Origin: Pantoea ananatis LMG 2665 | GTDB taxonomy: Bacteria > Pseudomonadota > Gammaproteobacteria > Enterobacterales > Enterobacteriaceae | Direction: 5' to 3' | DNA length: 64,000 nucleotides | Assembly: GCF_000710035.2 (NCBI RefSeq) | Contig: NZ_JMJJ01000004.1 | Location: 124,001-188,000 of the forward strand | Shown here: positions 56,057-64,000 of the stretch, in pieces | Layout of the letters: every line of letters begins with the position of its first letter | Position numbering within the stretch: the first letter of the stretch is position 1 | The notes under the pieces: generated by a model | Database searches by the model: none | What the model was told of the DNA's origin: nothing | The model's input: the letters and a program-made list of their open reading frames with translations, nothing else | Translations under genes and position numbers: made by a program

Positions 56057-58470
56057 TCTGGCGCTGGTTCTGGCGTGAGTGGCGTTCGCCCTCACTGTTA
56101 ATCGTCTGGCTGGCACTCACTCTGGCGGTGGCCTGCGTGCTGGCGCTGGGATCAATCAGCGACCGGATGGAAAAAGGGCTGAGTCAGCAGAGTCGCGACT
56201 TTATGGCGGGCGATCGTACCCTGCGCACCAGCACGGCGGCACCGCCCGACTGGCTGGCGAAAGCGCAGCAAGCGGGATTATCGGTTAGCCGTCAGCTGAG
56301 CTTTATGACCATGACCTTTGCCGGCCAGACGCCGCAGCTGGCGTCGGTCAAAGCCGTCGATAACCACTACCCGATGTTTGGCGAGCTGCAAACCCGCCCT
56401 CCGGGCCTGAAACCTCAGCCCGGCACGGCACTGGCCGCTCCGCGCTTAATGGCGCTGCTTAACCTCCACGTGGGCGATGAACTCGATGTGGGAGATACCA
56501 CGCTGCGTATTGCCGGAGAGGTGATACAGGAGCCGGATGGCGGTTTCAATCCGTTCGAAATGGCGCCGCGTTTACTGATTAATCTGGCCGATGCCGATAA
56601 GACCGGCGCGATCCAGCCCGGCAGTCGCATCACCTGGCGCTACAAGTTTGCTGGCACCCCTCAGCAGCTGGAAAACTACGACCGCTGGATAACGCCGCAA
56701 ATAAAAACCGGTCAACGCTGGATCAGTATTGAGAACACCGAAGATGCGCTGGGCCGTTCAATGCAGCGCGCGCAGCAGTTTTTGCTGTTATCTGCGTTGT
56801 TAACGCTGATGCTGGCGATCGCTGCCGTGGCCGTGGCAATGAGCCATTATTGCCGAAGTCGTTACGACCTGGTGGCGGTGCTGAAAACGCTGGGTGCTAC
56901 GCGCGGCGCGCTGCAAAAGCTGATTATTGGGCAGTGGCTGGCGGTATTGCTGCTGGCGGCCGTAGCGGGCGGGGCAGTCGGGCTGGGCGTCGAAGCCCTG
57001 TTGATGAGAATGCTTAAACCCGTTCTGCCCGCATCCCTGCCTGATGCGAGCCTGTGGCCGTGGGTATGGGCCACGGGGTCGCTGTTTGTCATTTCCCTGC
57101 TGGTGGGATTGCGTCCTTATCGCCTGCTGCTGGCGACGCAGCCTTTGCGCGTATTTCGGCGCGATGCCGTCGCCACCGTCTGGCCGCTGAAAATCTACCT
57201 GCCGGCGATGGCTGTCGTGGTGGTGGGGCTGCTGGCGGCGCTGGTGGGCGGCAGTAAAATGCTGTGGGCGCTGCTGGCGGGCGTGGTGGTGCTGGCGGGG
57301 CTACTGGCGCTGCTTGGCTGGGGCTCGTTACTGCTTCTGCGCCGTCTGACAGTGCGAAATCTGGCGCTGCGTCTGGCGATTAATCGGCTACTGCGACAGC
57401 CCGCGATGACGCTGAGCCAGCTTGCCGCGTTCTCACTGTCGTTTATGTTGCTGGCCCTGCTGCTGGTGATGCGAGGCGATCTGCTGGATCGCTGGCAGCA
57501 GCAGTTACCCGCAGACAGCCCGAACTTTTTCCTGCTTAACATGACGGCCGATCAGGTGCCGCAGGTGCGTGATTTCCTGCAGACGCATCAGATTAAACCA
57601 GAAACCTTTTATCCCATCGCACGGATGCGGCTGAGCGAGTTGAACGGCCAAGCCGCCGATCCTGAACGGGATAATGCCCTTAACCGTGAGCTCAACCTGA
57701 CTTCGCTGGCGGCCCTCCCTGCGCATAATCCGCTGGTGGCGGGCAACTGGCCGCCTGCCGTGGGGGAAGTGTCTATGGAGGCCGAGCTGGCGGAGCGGCT
57801 GGGGGTGAAGCTGGGAGACAGCTTAACGTTTGAGGGGGATACGCAAAAGTTCAGTGCCAAAATTACCAGTCTGCGCAAGGTTGACTGGGAAAGCCTGAAG
57901 CCAAACTTCTTCTTTATCTTTCCACCCGGTGCGCTCGACAGCCAGCCGCTGACCTGGCTCACCAGCTTTCGGCTGGACAATAACCCCACGCTGCTGGCGC
58001 AGCTAAACCGTGAGTTCCCGACCCTGAGCCTGCTGGACATTGGCAGCATCATGCGTCAGATCGGACAGGTGCTGACCCAGGTCAGCCAGGCCCTGGAGAT
58101 TATGGTGGTGCTGGTGACCGCCTGTGGCATATTGCTGCTGATGGCCCAGATTCAGGTGGGCATGCGTCAGCGCCGTCAGGAACTGGTGGTGTACCGCACG
58201 TTGGGTGCAGGCAAGCGACTGCTGCGGACGACCTTGTGGTGTGAGTTTGCGCTGATTGGCGTGGTGTCCGGCGTTGCGGCCGCAGTGGGGGCTGAAGCGG
58301 CGCTCTGGGCGCTGCAGCGTAAAATCTTCGATTTCCCGTGGCAGCCCGACTGGGCCTTGTGGCTGGCGTTACCGTTGTGTGGCGCGTTGTTGTTGTCGCT
58401 GTGCGGAGGCTGGCTGGGCGTGCGTTTGCTCAAGGGCAAAGCGCTGTTCAGGACGTTCGACGGCGCATGA
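56053..58470 (+). CDS. ybbP: FtsX-family ABC permease YbbP
   Basis: A large MacB/FtsX-type permease, 805 residues (E. coli 804) from ATG 56053, with GGGAGGAG upstream. About ten transmembrane helices: one at the N-terminus, clusters near 250-430 and 690-790, with two big periplasmic domains (about 45-245 and 480-680). It pairs with YbbA; substrate unknown, possibly lipids released by neighbouring TesA. A GC-rich hairpin follows the stop. Confidence 0.95.
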   Translation: MIWRWFWREWRSPSLLIVWLALTLAVACVLALGSISDRMEKGLSQQSRDFMAGDRTLRTSTAAPPDWLAKAQQAGLSVSRQLSFMTMTFAGQTPQLASVKAVDNHYPMFGELQTRPPGLKPQPGTALAAPRLMALLNLHVGDELDVGDTTLRIAGEVIQEPDGGFNPFEMAPRLLINLADADKTGAIQPGSRITWRYKFAGTPQQLENYDRWITPQIKTGQRWISIENTEDALGRSMQRAQQFLLLSALLTLMLAIAAVAVAMSHYCRSRYDLVAVLKTLGATRGALQKLIIGQWLAVLLLAAVAGGAVGLGVEALLMRMLKPVLPASLPDASLWPWVWATGSLFVISLLVGLRPYRLLLATQPLRVFRRDAVATVWPLKIYLPAMAVVVVGLLAALVGGSKMLWALLAGVVVLAGLLALLGWGSLLLLRRLTVRNLALRLAINRLLRQPAMTLSQLAAFSLSFMLLALLLVMRGDLLDRWQQQLPADSPNFFLLNMTADQVPQVRDFLQTHQIKPETFYPIARMRLSELNGQAADPERDNALNRELNLTSLAALPAHNPLVAGNWPPAVGEVSMEAELAERLGVKLGDSLTFEGDTQKFSAKITSLRKVDWESLKPNFFFIFPPGALDSQPLTWLTSFRLDNNPTLLAQLNREFPTLSLLDIGSIMRQIGQVLTQVSQALEIMVVLVTACGILLLMAQIQVGMRQRRQELVVYRTLGAGKRLLRTTLWCEFALIGVVSGVAAAVGAEAALWALQRKIFDFPWQPDWALWLALPLCGALLLSLCGGWLGVRLLKGKALFRTFDGA

Positions 58471-58475
58471 AAAAC

Positions 58476-58502
58476 GCCGTGCGCGGCAAGGCTGCGCACG
58501 GC
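58476..58502. terminator. Stem-loop between convergent ybbP and purK
   Basis: GCCGTGCGC (58476-58484), 9-nt loop, GCGCACGGC (58494-58502). AAAA to its left gives some T on the minus strand, for purK. Confidence 0.7.
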
Positions 58503-58513
58503 TTCAGTCCGTC

Positions 58514-59578
58514 TTAAAGCTTGTCTGTGGCCCAGCGAATACCACTGGCATATTCAGCCGGCAGCAGGGGCAACAGCGCATGCAGTGCAGCTTTGAGTCG
58601 GGGCTGATCGCTGTCGGTCAGGTTCAGATGGCCCACCTTGCGACCCTGGCGAACCGCTTTGTCATACCAGTGCAGATGGACAAGCGGCTGCTGTAGCCAG
58701 TCTGGATTCACATCGGTGCCAATCAGGTTGATCATGACCGAGGGCGCAATGACGACCGGCTGGGGCAACGCCAGCCCCAAAATCGCGCGCAGATGCAGTT
58801 CGAACTGGCTAATCGAGGCGCCGTTCTGCGTCCAGTGTCCACTGTTATGCACCCGCGGCGCCAGCTCATTAATCAACAGACCCTGTGGCGTCACAAAACA
58901 TTCCATCGCCATCACGCCAACGTAGTCAAGCGCGTGAAGGATCGCGCCCAGCATTCCTTCGGCCTGCTGCTGCTGTTCCACATCTGCCTGGGGAAAAGCG
59001 ACGCTGGTCCGCAGAATGCCTTCTTCGTGCAGATTATGTGTCAGGGGATAAAACACGGTGCTGCCGTCGTGGCCGCGCGCGCCGACCAGCGACACTTCAC
59101 CTGAAAAGTTAATGCCCTGTTCGACGATACACTCGCCATAGCAGTCGTCGGGTAACGTGGCCGTTTCGCTGGCCCGTAAACGCCACTGACCGCGACCGTC
59201 GTAACCCCCGGTGCGGCGTTTAACAATCGCCAGTTCACCCAGCCGAGAGAAAACCGCAGGCCACTCGCTTTTATCCGCCAGCAACTGCCAGGGCGCAGTC
59301 GCCAGATTAAGCTCGTCCAGCAGTTGCTTTTGCGTCAGGCGATCGGCCAGACGCGGAAAAATATCGCGGTTCACAAAGGCCGGATGATTCGCCAGCTCGC
59401 GCGTCAGAGCGGTTTCGGGCCAACGCTCGATTTCGGCCGTAATCACGCTTTCGGCGATAGGCAGGGCGGCGGGATCGGCATCCAGCCCCACGGGATGAAC
59501 GGCAATGCCCATCGGCTCGCCCGCCTGGCGCAACATGCGGCCAAGCTGACCGTTACCCAGTACGCAAACCGGCTTCAT
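58514..59578 (-). CDS. purK: N5-carboxyaminoimidazole ribonucleotide synthase PurK
   Basis: PurK carboxylates AIR to N5-CAIR with ATP and bicarbonate in purine synthesis. 354 residues (E. coli 355). ATP-grasp fold with [17 protein letters not shown] at the start, [13 protein letters not shown] in the nucleotide loop and [17 protein letters not shown] at the metal site. Overlaps purE by 4 bp, coupling the two consecutive enzymes. Confidence 0.97.
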   Translation of the reverse strand: MKPVCVLGNGQLGRMLRQAGEPMGIAVHPVGLDADPAALPIAESVITAEIERWPETALTRELANHPAFVNRDIFPRLADRLTQKQLLDELNLATAPWQLLADKSEWPAVFSRLGELAIVKRRTGGYDGRGQWRLRASETATLPDDCYGECIVEQGINFSGEVSLVGARGHDGSTVFYPLTHNLHEEGILRTSVAFPQADVEQQQQAEGMLGAILHALDYVGVMAMECFVTPQGLLINELAPRVHNSGHWTQNGASISQFELHLRAILGLALPQPVVIAPSVMINLIGTDVNPDWLQQPLVHLHWYDKAVRQGRKVGHLNLTDSDQPRLKAALHALLPLLPAEYASGIRWATDKL

Positions 59579-60084
59579 GCGTCCTCCCGCGGATCCGGAT
59601 TATCCAGCACCTCATCGGTCTGTGCCTGACGCCAGGCGGCCAGACGAGATGACAGCGCGCTGTCGTGAATCGCCAGAATCTGCGCGGCCAGTAATGCCGC
59701 ATTGGCGGCACCGGCTTTACCGATTGCCAGCGTGCCGACCGGAATACCGCGCGGCATTTGCACAATAGAGTAGAGGCTGTCAACGCCGCTCAGCGCTGCG
59801 CTCTGCACCGGCACGCCCAGCACAGGCAGCAGGGTTTTTGCCGCCAGCATGCCAGGCAGGTGCGCCGCGCCACCGGCACCGGCAATGATGACCTGAAAGC
59901 CGTTATCTGCAGCCGTTTCGGCAAAGCTAAACAGCTTGTCTGGGGTACGGTGCGCTGAGACCACTTCCACATGGAAGGGCACGTCCAGGCTGGAGAGGAT
60001 TTCCGCAGCGAACTGCATGGTGGACCAGTCACTTTTGGAACCCATAACAACAGCGATGCGGGCCGGGGCGGCATTCGACGACAT
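59575..60084 (-). CDS. purE: N5-carboxyaminoimidazole ribonucleotide mutase PurE
   Basis: PurE converts N5-CAIR to CAIR, the step after PurK. 169 residues from ATG 60084, the E. coli length. [22 protein letters not shown] (with catalytic His) and [11 protein letters not shown] are the class I PurE motifs. The frame stays open to 60246 but the added residues lack similarity. Transcribed from a promoter with a PurR box. Confidence 0.97.
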   Translation of the reverse strand: MSSNAAPARIAVVMGSKSDWSTMQFAAEILSSLDVPFHVEVVSAHRTPDKLFSFAETAADNGFQVIIAGAGGAAHLPGMLAAKTLLPVLGVPVQSAALSGVDSLYSIVQMPRGIPVGTLAIGKAGAANAALLAAQILAIHDSALSSRLAAWRQAQTDEVLDNPDPREDA

Positions 60085-60167
60085 GCGGTCAACTCCTGTG
60101 AATGAAAACACACCTGACCAGGCGGACAGGTTTTGAAGGGCAAAGAGAATAGCATGAGAAGGGCGCA

Positions 60168-60183
60168 AGGAAAACGGTTGCGT
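60168..60183 (-). promoter_or_regulatory. PurR operator of purEK
   Basis: On the minus strand ACGCAACCGTTTTCCT fits the PurR consensus ANGCAANCGNTTNCNT at all fixed positions. TATTCT (60146-60151) lies just downstream as the likely -10, so PurR would cover the -35 region. Repression when purines are abundant is expected. Confidence 0.9.
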
Positions 60184-60235
60184 CGGGATTACACGTCGCG
60201 CTGGCGGGGTTTTATCGACATTCTGTTCTCTGACG

Positions 60236-60264
60236 TTGACGCGCAAGAAACGCTGAACTTTAGT
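60236..60264 (+). promoter_or_regulatory. Possible promoter of the DUF2254 gene
   Basis: TTGACG (60236-60241), 17-bp spacer, TTTAGT (60259-60264, 4/6 to TATAAT). It ends 88 bp before the ATG. Confidence 0.4.
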
Positions 60265-60351
60265 TAACAGAGTTGCAAGGTGACTGACATGATGAGCCGC
60301 GCAGCACCCGGTTGGTAAGGGATGACGTTAACTGACAGAAAGAGGAACAGG

Positions 60352-61674
60352 ATGATTTCACGCTGGCAACTGATTTTCAGACAAGCAGGCAGAAAACTGT
60401 GGTTCAGGGCAACTTTATTTGCCCTTGCTGCGGTTATCAGCGCCCTGGCCTCCATTGTCTTTAAATCTGCAATTCCCCCCTCGGTTTCGGTAAAGGTGGG
60501 TGCTGACGCAGTGGACAATATCCTGAATATTCTGGCGTCCAGCATGCTGGCGGTCACCACGTTTTCCTTGAGTACGATGGTAACGGCGTTTGGTTCAGCA
60601 ACTACCCATGTTACGCCGCGCGCCACGAAACTGGTCGTTGAAGACAGTACAACACAAAATGTTCTCGCGACCTTTATTGGCTCTTTCCTGTTTAGTCTGG
60701 TCGGCATCATCGCACTGAATATGGGGGCTTATGGTGAACAGGGGCGAGTGATCCTGTTTGCGGTCACGCTGGTGGTCATTGCATTAATTCTGGTGACGCT
60801 TCTGCGCTGGATTCACCATCTCACCTCGCTTGGCAGCGTAGATGAAACGACCTCACGTGTGGAACGCATGGCGCTTGATGTTTTTAGCGCGCGTGCTCAA
60901 TCTCCTTGTTTCGGCGCCAGGCCCTGGCGGGAAAGCGATCGTCAACCTGCGGGCACGTTTGCTGTTTATTCGGACGCTATTGGCTATGTTCAGCATATTG
61001 ATATGGACAGGCTACATAAGGCGATGACAGACAGTCCTGTACATGTTTACCTGGTCGCGCAACCCGGATTTTTTGTTCATCCCGCCCGCCCGGTCATGTA
61101 TGTCACCCACGCCCTGCCTGCGGAGCAACGCAAACTGATGTTGTCTGCCCTGACAATAGCCGCGTCTCGCACTTTCGCCCAGGATCCACGTTTTTGCCTG
61201 TGTGTGATGGCAGAAATCGCCTCGCGTGCGCTGTCGCCTGCGACTAATGACCCTGGCACCGCCATCGATGTGATCGGGCGAGCCGTCAGAATACTCTCCT
61301 GCTTTGCACGCGAATGTGCGGCGCCAACGGTGATCTATCCCGCCATTCACGTCGCGCCCTTGTCAGTAGACGCATTATTCGATGATTTTTTCTCACCTGT
61401 CGCGCGAGACGGCGCGGCGATAAAAGAAGTGCAGTTACGGTTACTTAAGGCGCTGGGCATGTTGTCTGTCGCCTGGCCGGATGCGTACCAGGCTGCAGCG
61501 TTGCGTCATGCGCATGAAGCCATGGCATACCTGGCGCGGGAAGCGATCATCCAGACGGACAGAGCACGAATTGAGCGCACATGGCGTGAACAATTTGGTG
61601 CAGACTATCCCCATCCCTTCCTGGATGAGAAGCTAAGCGATTCGCCCTGTCAGAAGTCGAAATCGATCAGCTGA
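60352..61674 (+). CDS. DUF2254 family membrane protein
   Basis: A 440-residue protein from ATG 60352 ([25 protein letters not shown] at 60341-60345). Four hydrophobic helices lie in the first ~165 residues, then a long soluble part with the family motif [27 protein letters not shown] at about 290-316, typical of DUF2254. Function unknown. The product is not in the E. coli K-12 order here, where unrelated genes separate ybbP, purK and lpxH. Its 3' end overlaps lpxH by 25 bp. Confidence 0.9.
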   Translation: MISRWQLIFRQAGRKLWFRATLFALAAVISALASIVFKSAIPPSVSVKVGADAVDNILNILASSMLAVTTFSLSTMVTAFGSATTHVTPRATKLVVEDSTTQNVLATFIGSFLFSLVGIIALNMGAYGEQGRVILFAVTLVVIALILVTLLRWIHHLTSLGSVDETTSRVERMALDVFSARAQSPCFGARPWRESDRQPAGTFAVYSDAIGYVQHIDMDRLHKAMTDSPVHVYLVAQPGFFVHPARPVMYVTHALPAEQRKLMLSALTIAASRTFAQDPRFCLCVMAEIASRALSPATNDPGTAIDVIGRAVRILSCFARECAAPTVIYPAIHVAPLSVDALFDDFFSPVARDGAAIKEVQLRLLKALGMLSVAWPDAYQAAALRHAHEAMAYLAREAIIQTDRARIERTWREQFGADYPHPFLDEKLSDSPCQKSKSIS

Positions 61675-62366
61675 ATGCCGCTGGCATCGAGTTGAATCAT
61701 GGATCCCCGACTGTGCCAGGCCCCTAATACGGCACGCTGAGCGTTTACGCCATTCAGCGACAGATCGTGTATCGCGGGACGGTGCGTGTGCCCATGAATC
61801 AGCAGTGGCGCCTTATGCTGAAGCAGGGCATCGATCACGGCCTGTTGATTCACATCCATAATCTCCAGCGACTTATGCTGATTGGCCTGTTTACTGTTGG
61901 CGCGCATACGTTCTGCGATGCGTTTGCGAATAAACAGCGGCAACGCCAGGAACAGACGTTGAATCCAGGGGTTGTGGACTTTAGCGCGGAACTGCAGGTA
62001 ACCCACATCGTCGGTACACAGCGTATCGCCGTGCATAATCAGCACTCGATGGCCGTAAAGCGTCAGCACGCGCGCTTCAGGCAACAGCGTCATGCCGCTG
62101 GCGCGGGCGAAACGTTGACCGATTAAGAAATCGCGATTGCCATGAATAAAGTACACCGGAACAGGCACGGCTCGCAGGGCATCAGCAACCTGTTGATGCA
62201 GGGGATTGGGATCGTCATCGCCTATCCAGGCTTCAAACAGATCGCCGAGAATATAGAGCGCGTCGCAGTGTGGGGCTTCGCGCTGTAAAAAATGCAGAAA
62301 ACCGGCGGTGATCGCCGGTTCTTCCTGACACAGATGAAGATCTGCAATAAACAGCGTGCGCGACAT
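61650..62366 (-). CDS. lpxH: UDP-2,3-diacylglucosamine diphosphatase LpxH
   Basis: LpxH cleaves UDP-2,3-diacylglucosamine to lipid X in lipid A synthesis. Calcineurin-like metallophosphatase, 238 residues (E. coli 240). Metal ligands sit in IADLHLC (Asp9, His11), [12 protein letters not shown] (Asp near 41), HGNRDFL and HGDTLCTDD, and the final HGHTHRP. It overlaps ppiB by one base (TAATG), a coupled pair as in E. coli. Confidence 0.97.
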   Translation of the reverse strand: MSRTLFIADLHLCQEEPAITAGFLHFLQREAPHCDALYILGDLFEAWIGDDDPNPLHQQVADALRAVPVPVYFIHGNRDFLIGQRFARASGMTLLPEARVLTLYGHRVLIMHGDTLCTDDVGYLQFRAKVHNPWIQRLFLALPLFIRKRIAERMRANSKQANQHKSLEIMDVNQQAVIDALLQHKAPLLIHGHTHRPAIHDLSLNGVNAQRAVLGAWHSRGSMIQLDASGIQLIDFDF

Positions 62367-62860
62367 TACTCGCTGACGGTCACTTTCTGGATGACAACGT
62401 CGTCTTTCGGCACGTCCTGATGCATACCGCTGCGGCCGGTTGAAACGGCTTTGATTTTCTCAACCACATCCATACCTTCAACCACTTCTGCAAACACACA
62501 GTAACCCCAGCCCTGCAGGCTTTCGTCACGGAAGTTCAGGAAGTCATTGTCAGCCACGTTAATGAAAAACTGTGCGGTCGCAGAGTGCGGGGCAGAAGTC
62601 CGCGCCATCGCCAGCGTACCTTTGGTGTTTTTCAGACCGTTGTTGGCTTCGTTACGGATCTCTTCTTTGGTGGCTTTCTGCTTCATGCCGGGTTCAAAAC
62701 CGCCACCCTGAATCATAAAGCCGTTAATCACACGGTGAAAAATGGTGTTGTCGTAGAAACCTTCACGGCAGTAATCCAGGAAGTTCTTTACGGTTGCGGG
62801 CGCTTTGTCATCGAAGGTCTTGATCACGATATCGCCATGGTTAGTCTGGAAAGTTACCAT
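62366..62860 (-). CDS. ppiB: Peptidyl-prolyl isomerase B (cytoplasmic cyclophilin)
   Basis: Cyclophilin-type prolyl isomerase, 164 residues from ATG 62860 ([16 protein letters not shown]), the E. coli length. Active-site residues are in [24 protein letters not shown] and [14 protein letters not shown] lies 10 nt upstream. The upstream frame extension to 62917 is not conserved. Leads the ppiB-lpxH operon; divergent from cysS. Confidence 0.97.
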   Translation of the reverse strand: MVTFQTNHGDIVIKTFDDKAPATVKNFLDYCREGFYDNTIFHRVINGFMIQGGGFEPGMKQKATKEEIRNEANNGLKNTKGTLAMARTSAPHSATAQFFINVADNDFLNFRDESLQGWGYCVFAEVVEGMDVVEKIKAVSTGRSGMHQDVPKDDVVIQKVTVSE

Positions 62861-63074
62861 TTTTTTCGTCCTGTAAAGGTTGTCGTCAGTAGCATAGGGT
62901 GCGCGGTTAGGGTGCACACGCCTTTTTCTCGAACGTTCTTATATCATAATTTCCGATAATACGTCAGCCAGGCTGCGCAGTTGGCTTGCTTTGCATCGCG
63001 TGACAGATAAAAATACGGCACAATATCAGGATACTTAAAACGGTGCGTTACGCACGCTTACTACGGAAACCCCA

Positions 63075-64000
63075 ATGCTGAAGATTTATAACACCCTGAG
63101 TCGACAAAAAGAGGAATTTACCCCTATTCATGCTGGCAAAATCGGCATGTATGTCTGCGGCATCACGGTGTATGACCTCTGTCACATTGGGCACGGCCGC
63201 ACGTTTGTGGCGTTTGATGTGGTATCGCGCTATCTGCGTTACGTCGGTTTTGACGTAAATTACGTGCGCAATATTACCGATATCGACGACAAAATTATCA
63301 AGCGTGCCAACGAGAACGGCGAGAGCATCGAAACCCTGACCAATCGCATGATTGCCGAGATGCACAGCGATTTTGATGCGCTGGGCATTTTGCCGCCAGA
63401 TCGGGAACCGCGCGCCACGCGCCATATTCCGGAAATCGTCGAGCTGGTGGAAAAGCTGATTGCCCGCGGTCATGCCTATGTGGCGGAAAACGGCGATGTC
63501 ATGTTTGATGTGCTGAGCGATGTGGATTACGGTGCGCTGTCGCGTCAGGATCTGGACCAGCTTCAGGCCGGCGCCCGCGTTGAAGTGGCGGATGTGAAGC
63601 GTAATCCCATGGATTTCGTGCTGTGGAAGATGTCTAAAGCGGACGAACCCTCATGGCCTTCACCGTGGGGCCAGGGGCGCCCGGGCTGGCATATTGAGTG
63701 TTCAGCCATGAACTGCAAACAGCTTGGCGCGCATTTCGACATCCACGGCGGCGGATCTGACCTGATGTTCCCACATCACGAAAACGAAATCGCCCAGTCT
63801 ACCTGCGCCCATGATGGTCCCTATGTGAACTACTGGATGCATTCAGGCATGGTGATGATCGATCGTGAGAAGATGTCGAAGTCGCTGAATAACTTTTTCA
63901 CCGTGCGCGACGTACTGCAGCATTATGATGCCGAAACGGTGCGCTATTTCCTGATGTCCGGCCACTACCGTAGCCAGCTTAACTATGGCGAAGATAACCT
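63075..64000 (+). CDS. cysS: Cysteinyl-tRNA synthetase, 5' part (cut by window end)
   Basis: CysRS charges tRNACys. The first ~308 codons are present from ATG 63075 ([20 protein letters not shown]), of about 461 expected. HIGH is at 37-40 (CHIGHGRT), zinc ligand Cys28 in MYVCGIT; further zinc residues are in HIECSAMNC and MFPHHENE, and KMSKSL is present at about 266. The only changes from E. coli in these motifs are minor (KSLNNF for KSLGNF). The frame is open to the last base of the window. Confidence 0.98.
   Translation, partial: MLKIYNTLSRQKEEFTPIHAGKIGMYVCGITVYDLCHIGHGRTFVAFDVVSRYLRYVGFDVNYVRNITDIDDKIIKRANENGESIETLTNRMIAEMHSDFDALGILPPDREPRATRHIPEIVELVEKLIARGHAYVAENGDVMFDVLSDVDYGALSRQDLDQLQAGARVEVADVKRNPMDFVLWKMSKADEPSWPSPWGQGRPGWHIECSAMNCKQLGAHFDIHGGGSDLMFPHHENEIAQSTCAHDGPYVNYWMHSGMVMIDREKMSKSLNNFFTVRDVLQHYDAETVRYFLMSGHYRSQLNYGEDN

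Overview
The window is a chromosomal segment of a gamma-proteobacterium of the order Enterobacterales. Gene content, order and protein lengths follow the Escherichia coli bolA-to-cysS segment almost gene for gene: bolA-tig-clpP-clpX-lon-hupB-ppiD, mdlAB, glnK-amtB, ffs, hha-tomB, acrRAB, apt-dnaX-ybaB-recR-htpG-adk-gsk, copA-cueR, purEK, lpxH-ppiB-cysS. Several E. coli neighbours are absent: ybaE/cof, mscK, hemH/aes, fsr, glsA/ybaT and the large block between ybbP and purK. A PLP-dependent cysteine desulfhydrase (ccdA type) sits divergent to decR, as described in Pantoea ananatis, so Erwiniaceae (Pantoea or Erwinia) is the likeliest home. That placement is inference; no rRNA or marker comparison was possible.

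Layout. 0.2-10 kb: morphogene bolA, then the protein quality-control block (tig, clpPX, lon, hupB, ppiD), with a heat-shock type promoter before lon. 10-20.6 kb: fadM, queC, the ccdA/decR cysteine pair, the mdlAB ABC exporter, the nitrogen-regulated glnK-amtB operon (sigma-54 promoter plus two NtrC-like sites), tesB, ybaY and atl. 20.7-25.4 kb: 4.5S RNA, hha-tomB, an unrecognised 117-codon gene, then a zinc-limitation island. The island holds a Zur-box-controlled ABC metal importer preceded by a 34-residue membrane ORF, and a second Zur box driving zinc-free ribosomal proteins L31B and L36B. 25.6-30.8 kb: the acrAB pump with divergent acrR and its operator. 30.8-40.2 kb: priC, ybaN, apt, dnaX (with its -1 frameshift site), ybaB-recR, htpG, adk, gsk. 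40.3-47.4 kb: ybaL, ushA, a PACE-type transporter with a divergent LysR regulator, ybaK, the small RNA ChiX, ybaP. 47.5-58.5 kb: copA and cueR around a zinc-ribbon membrane protein, ybbJ-qmcA, cnoX, ybbO, tesA and ybbA-ybbP. 58.5-64 kb: purEK, a DUF2254 membrane protein, lpxH-ppiB, and the 5' part of cysS, cut by the window end.

Most of the window is conserved core genome. The parts that carry accessory or less described content are the cysteine pair, the zinc island with its leading small ORF, the PACE/LysR pair, and the interval between copA and cueR. No CRISPR array, prophage, intact insertion sequence, tRNA or rRNA gene was seen.
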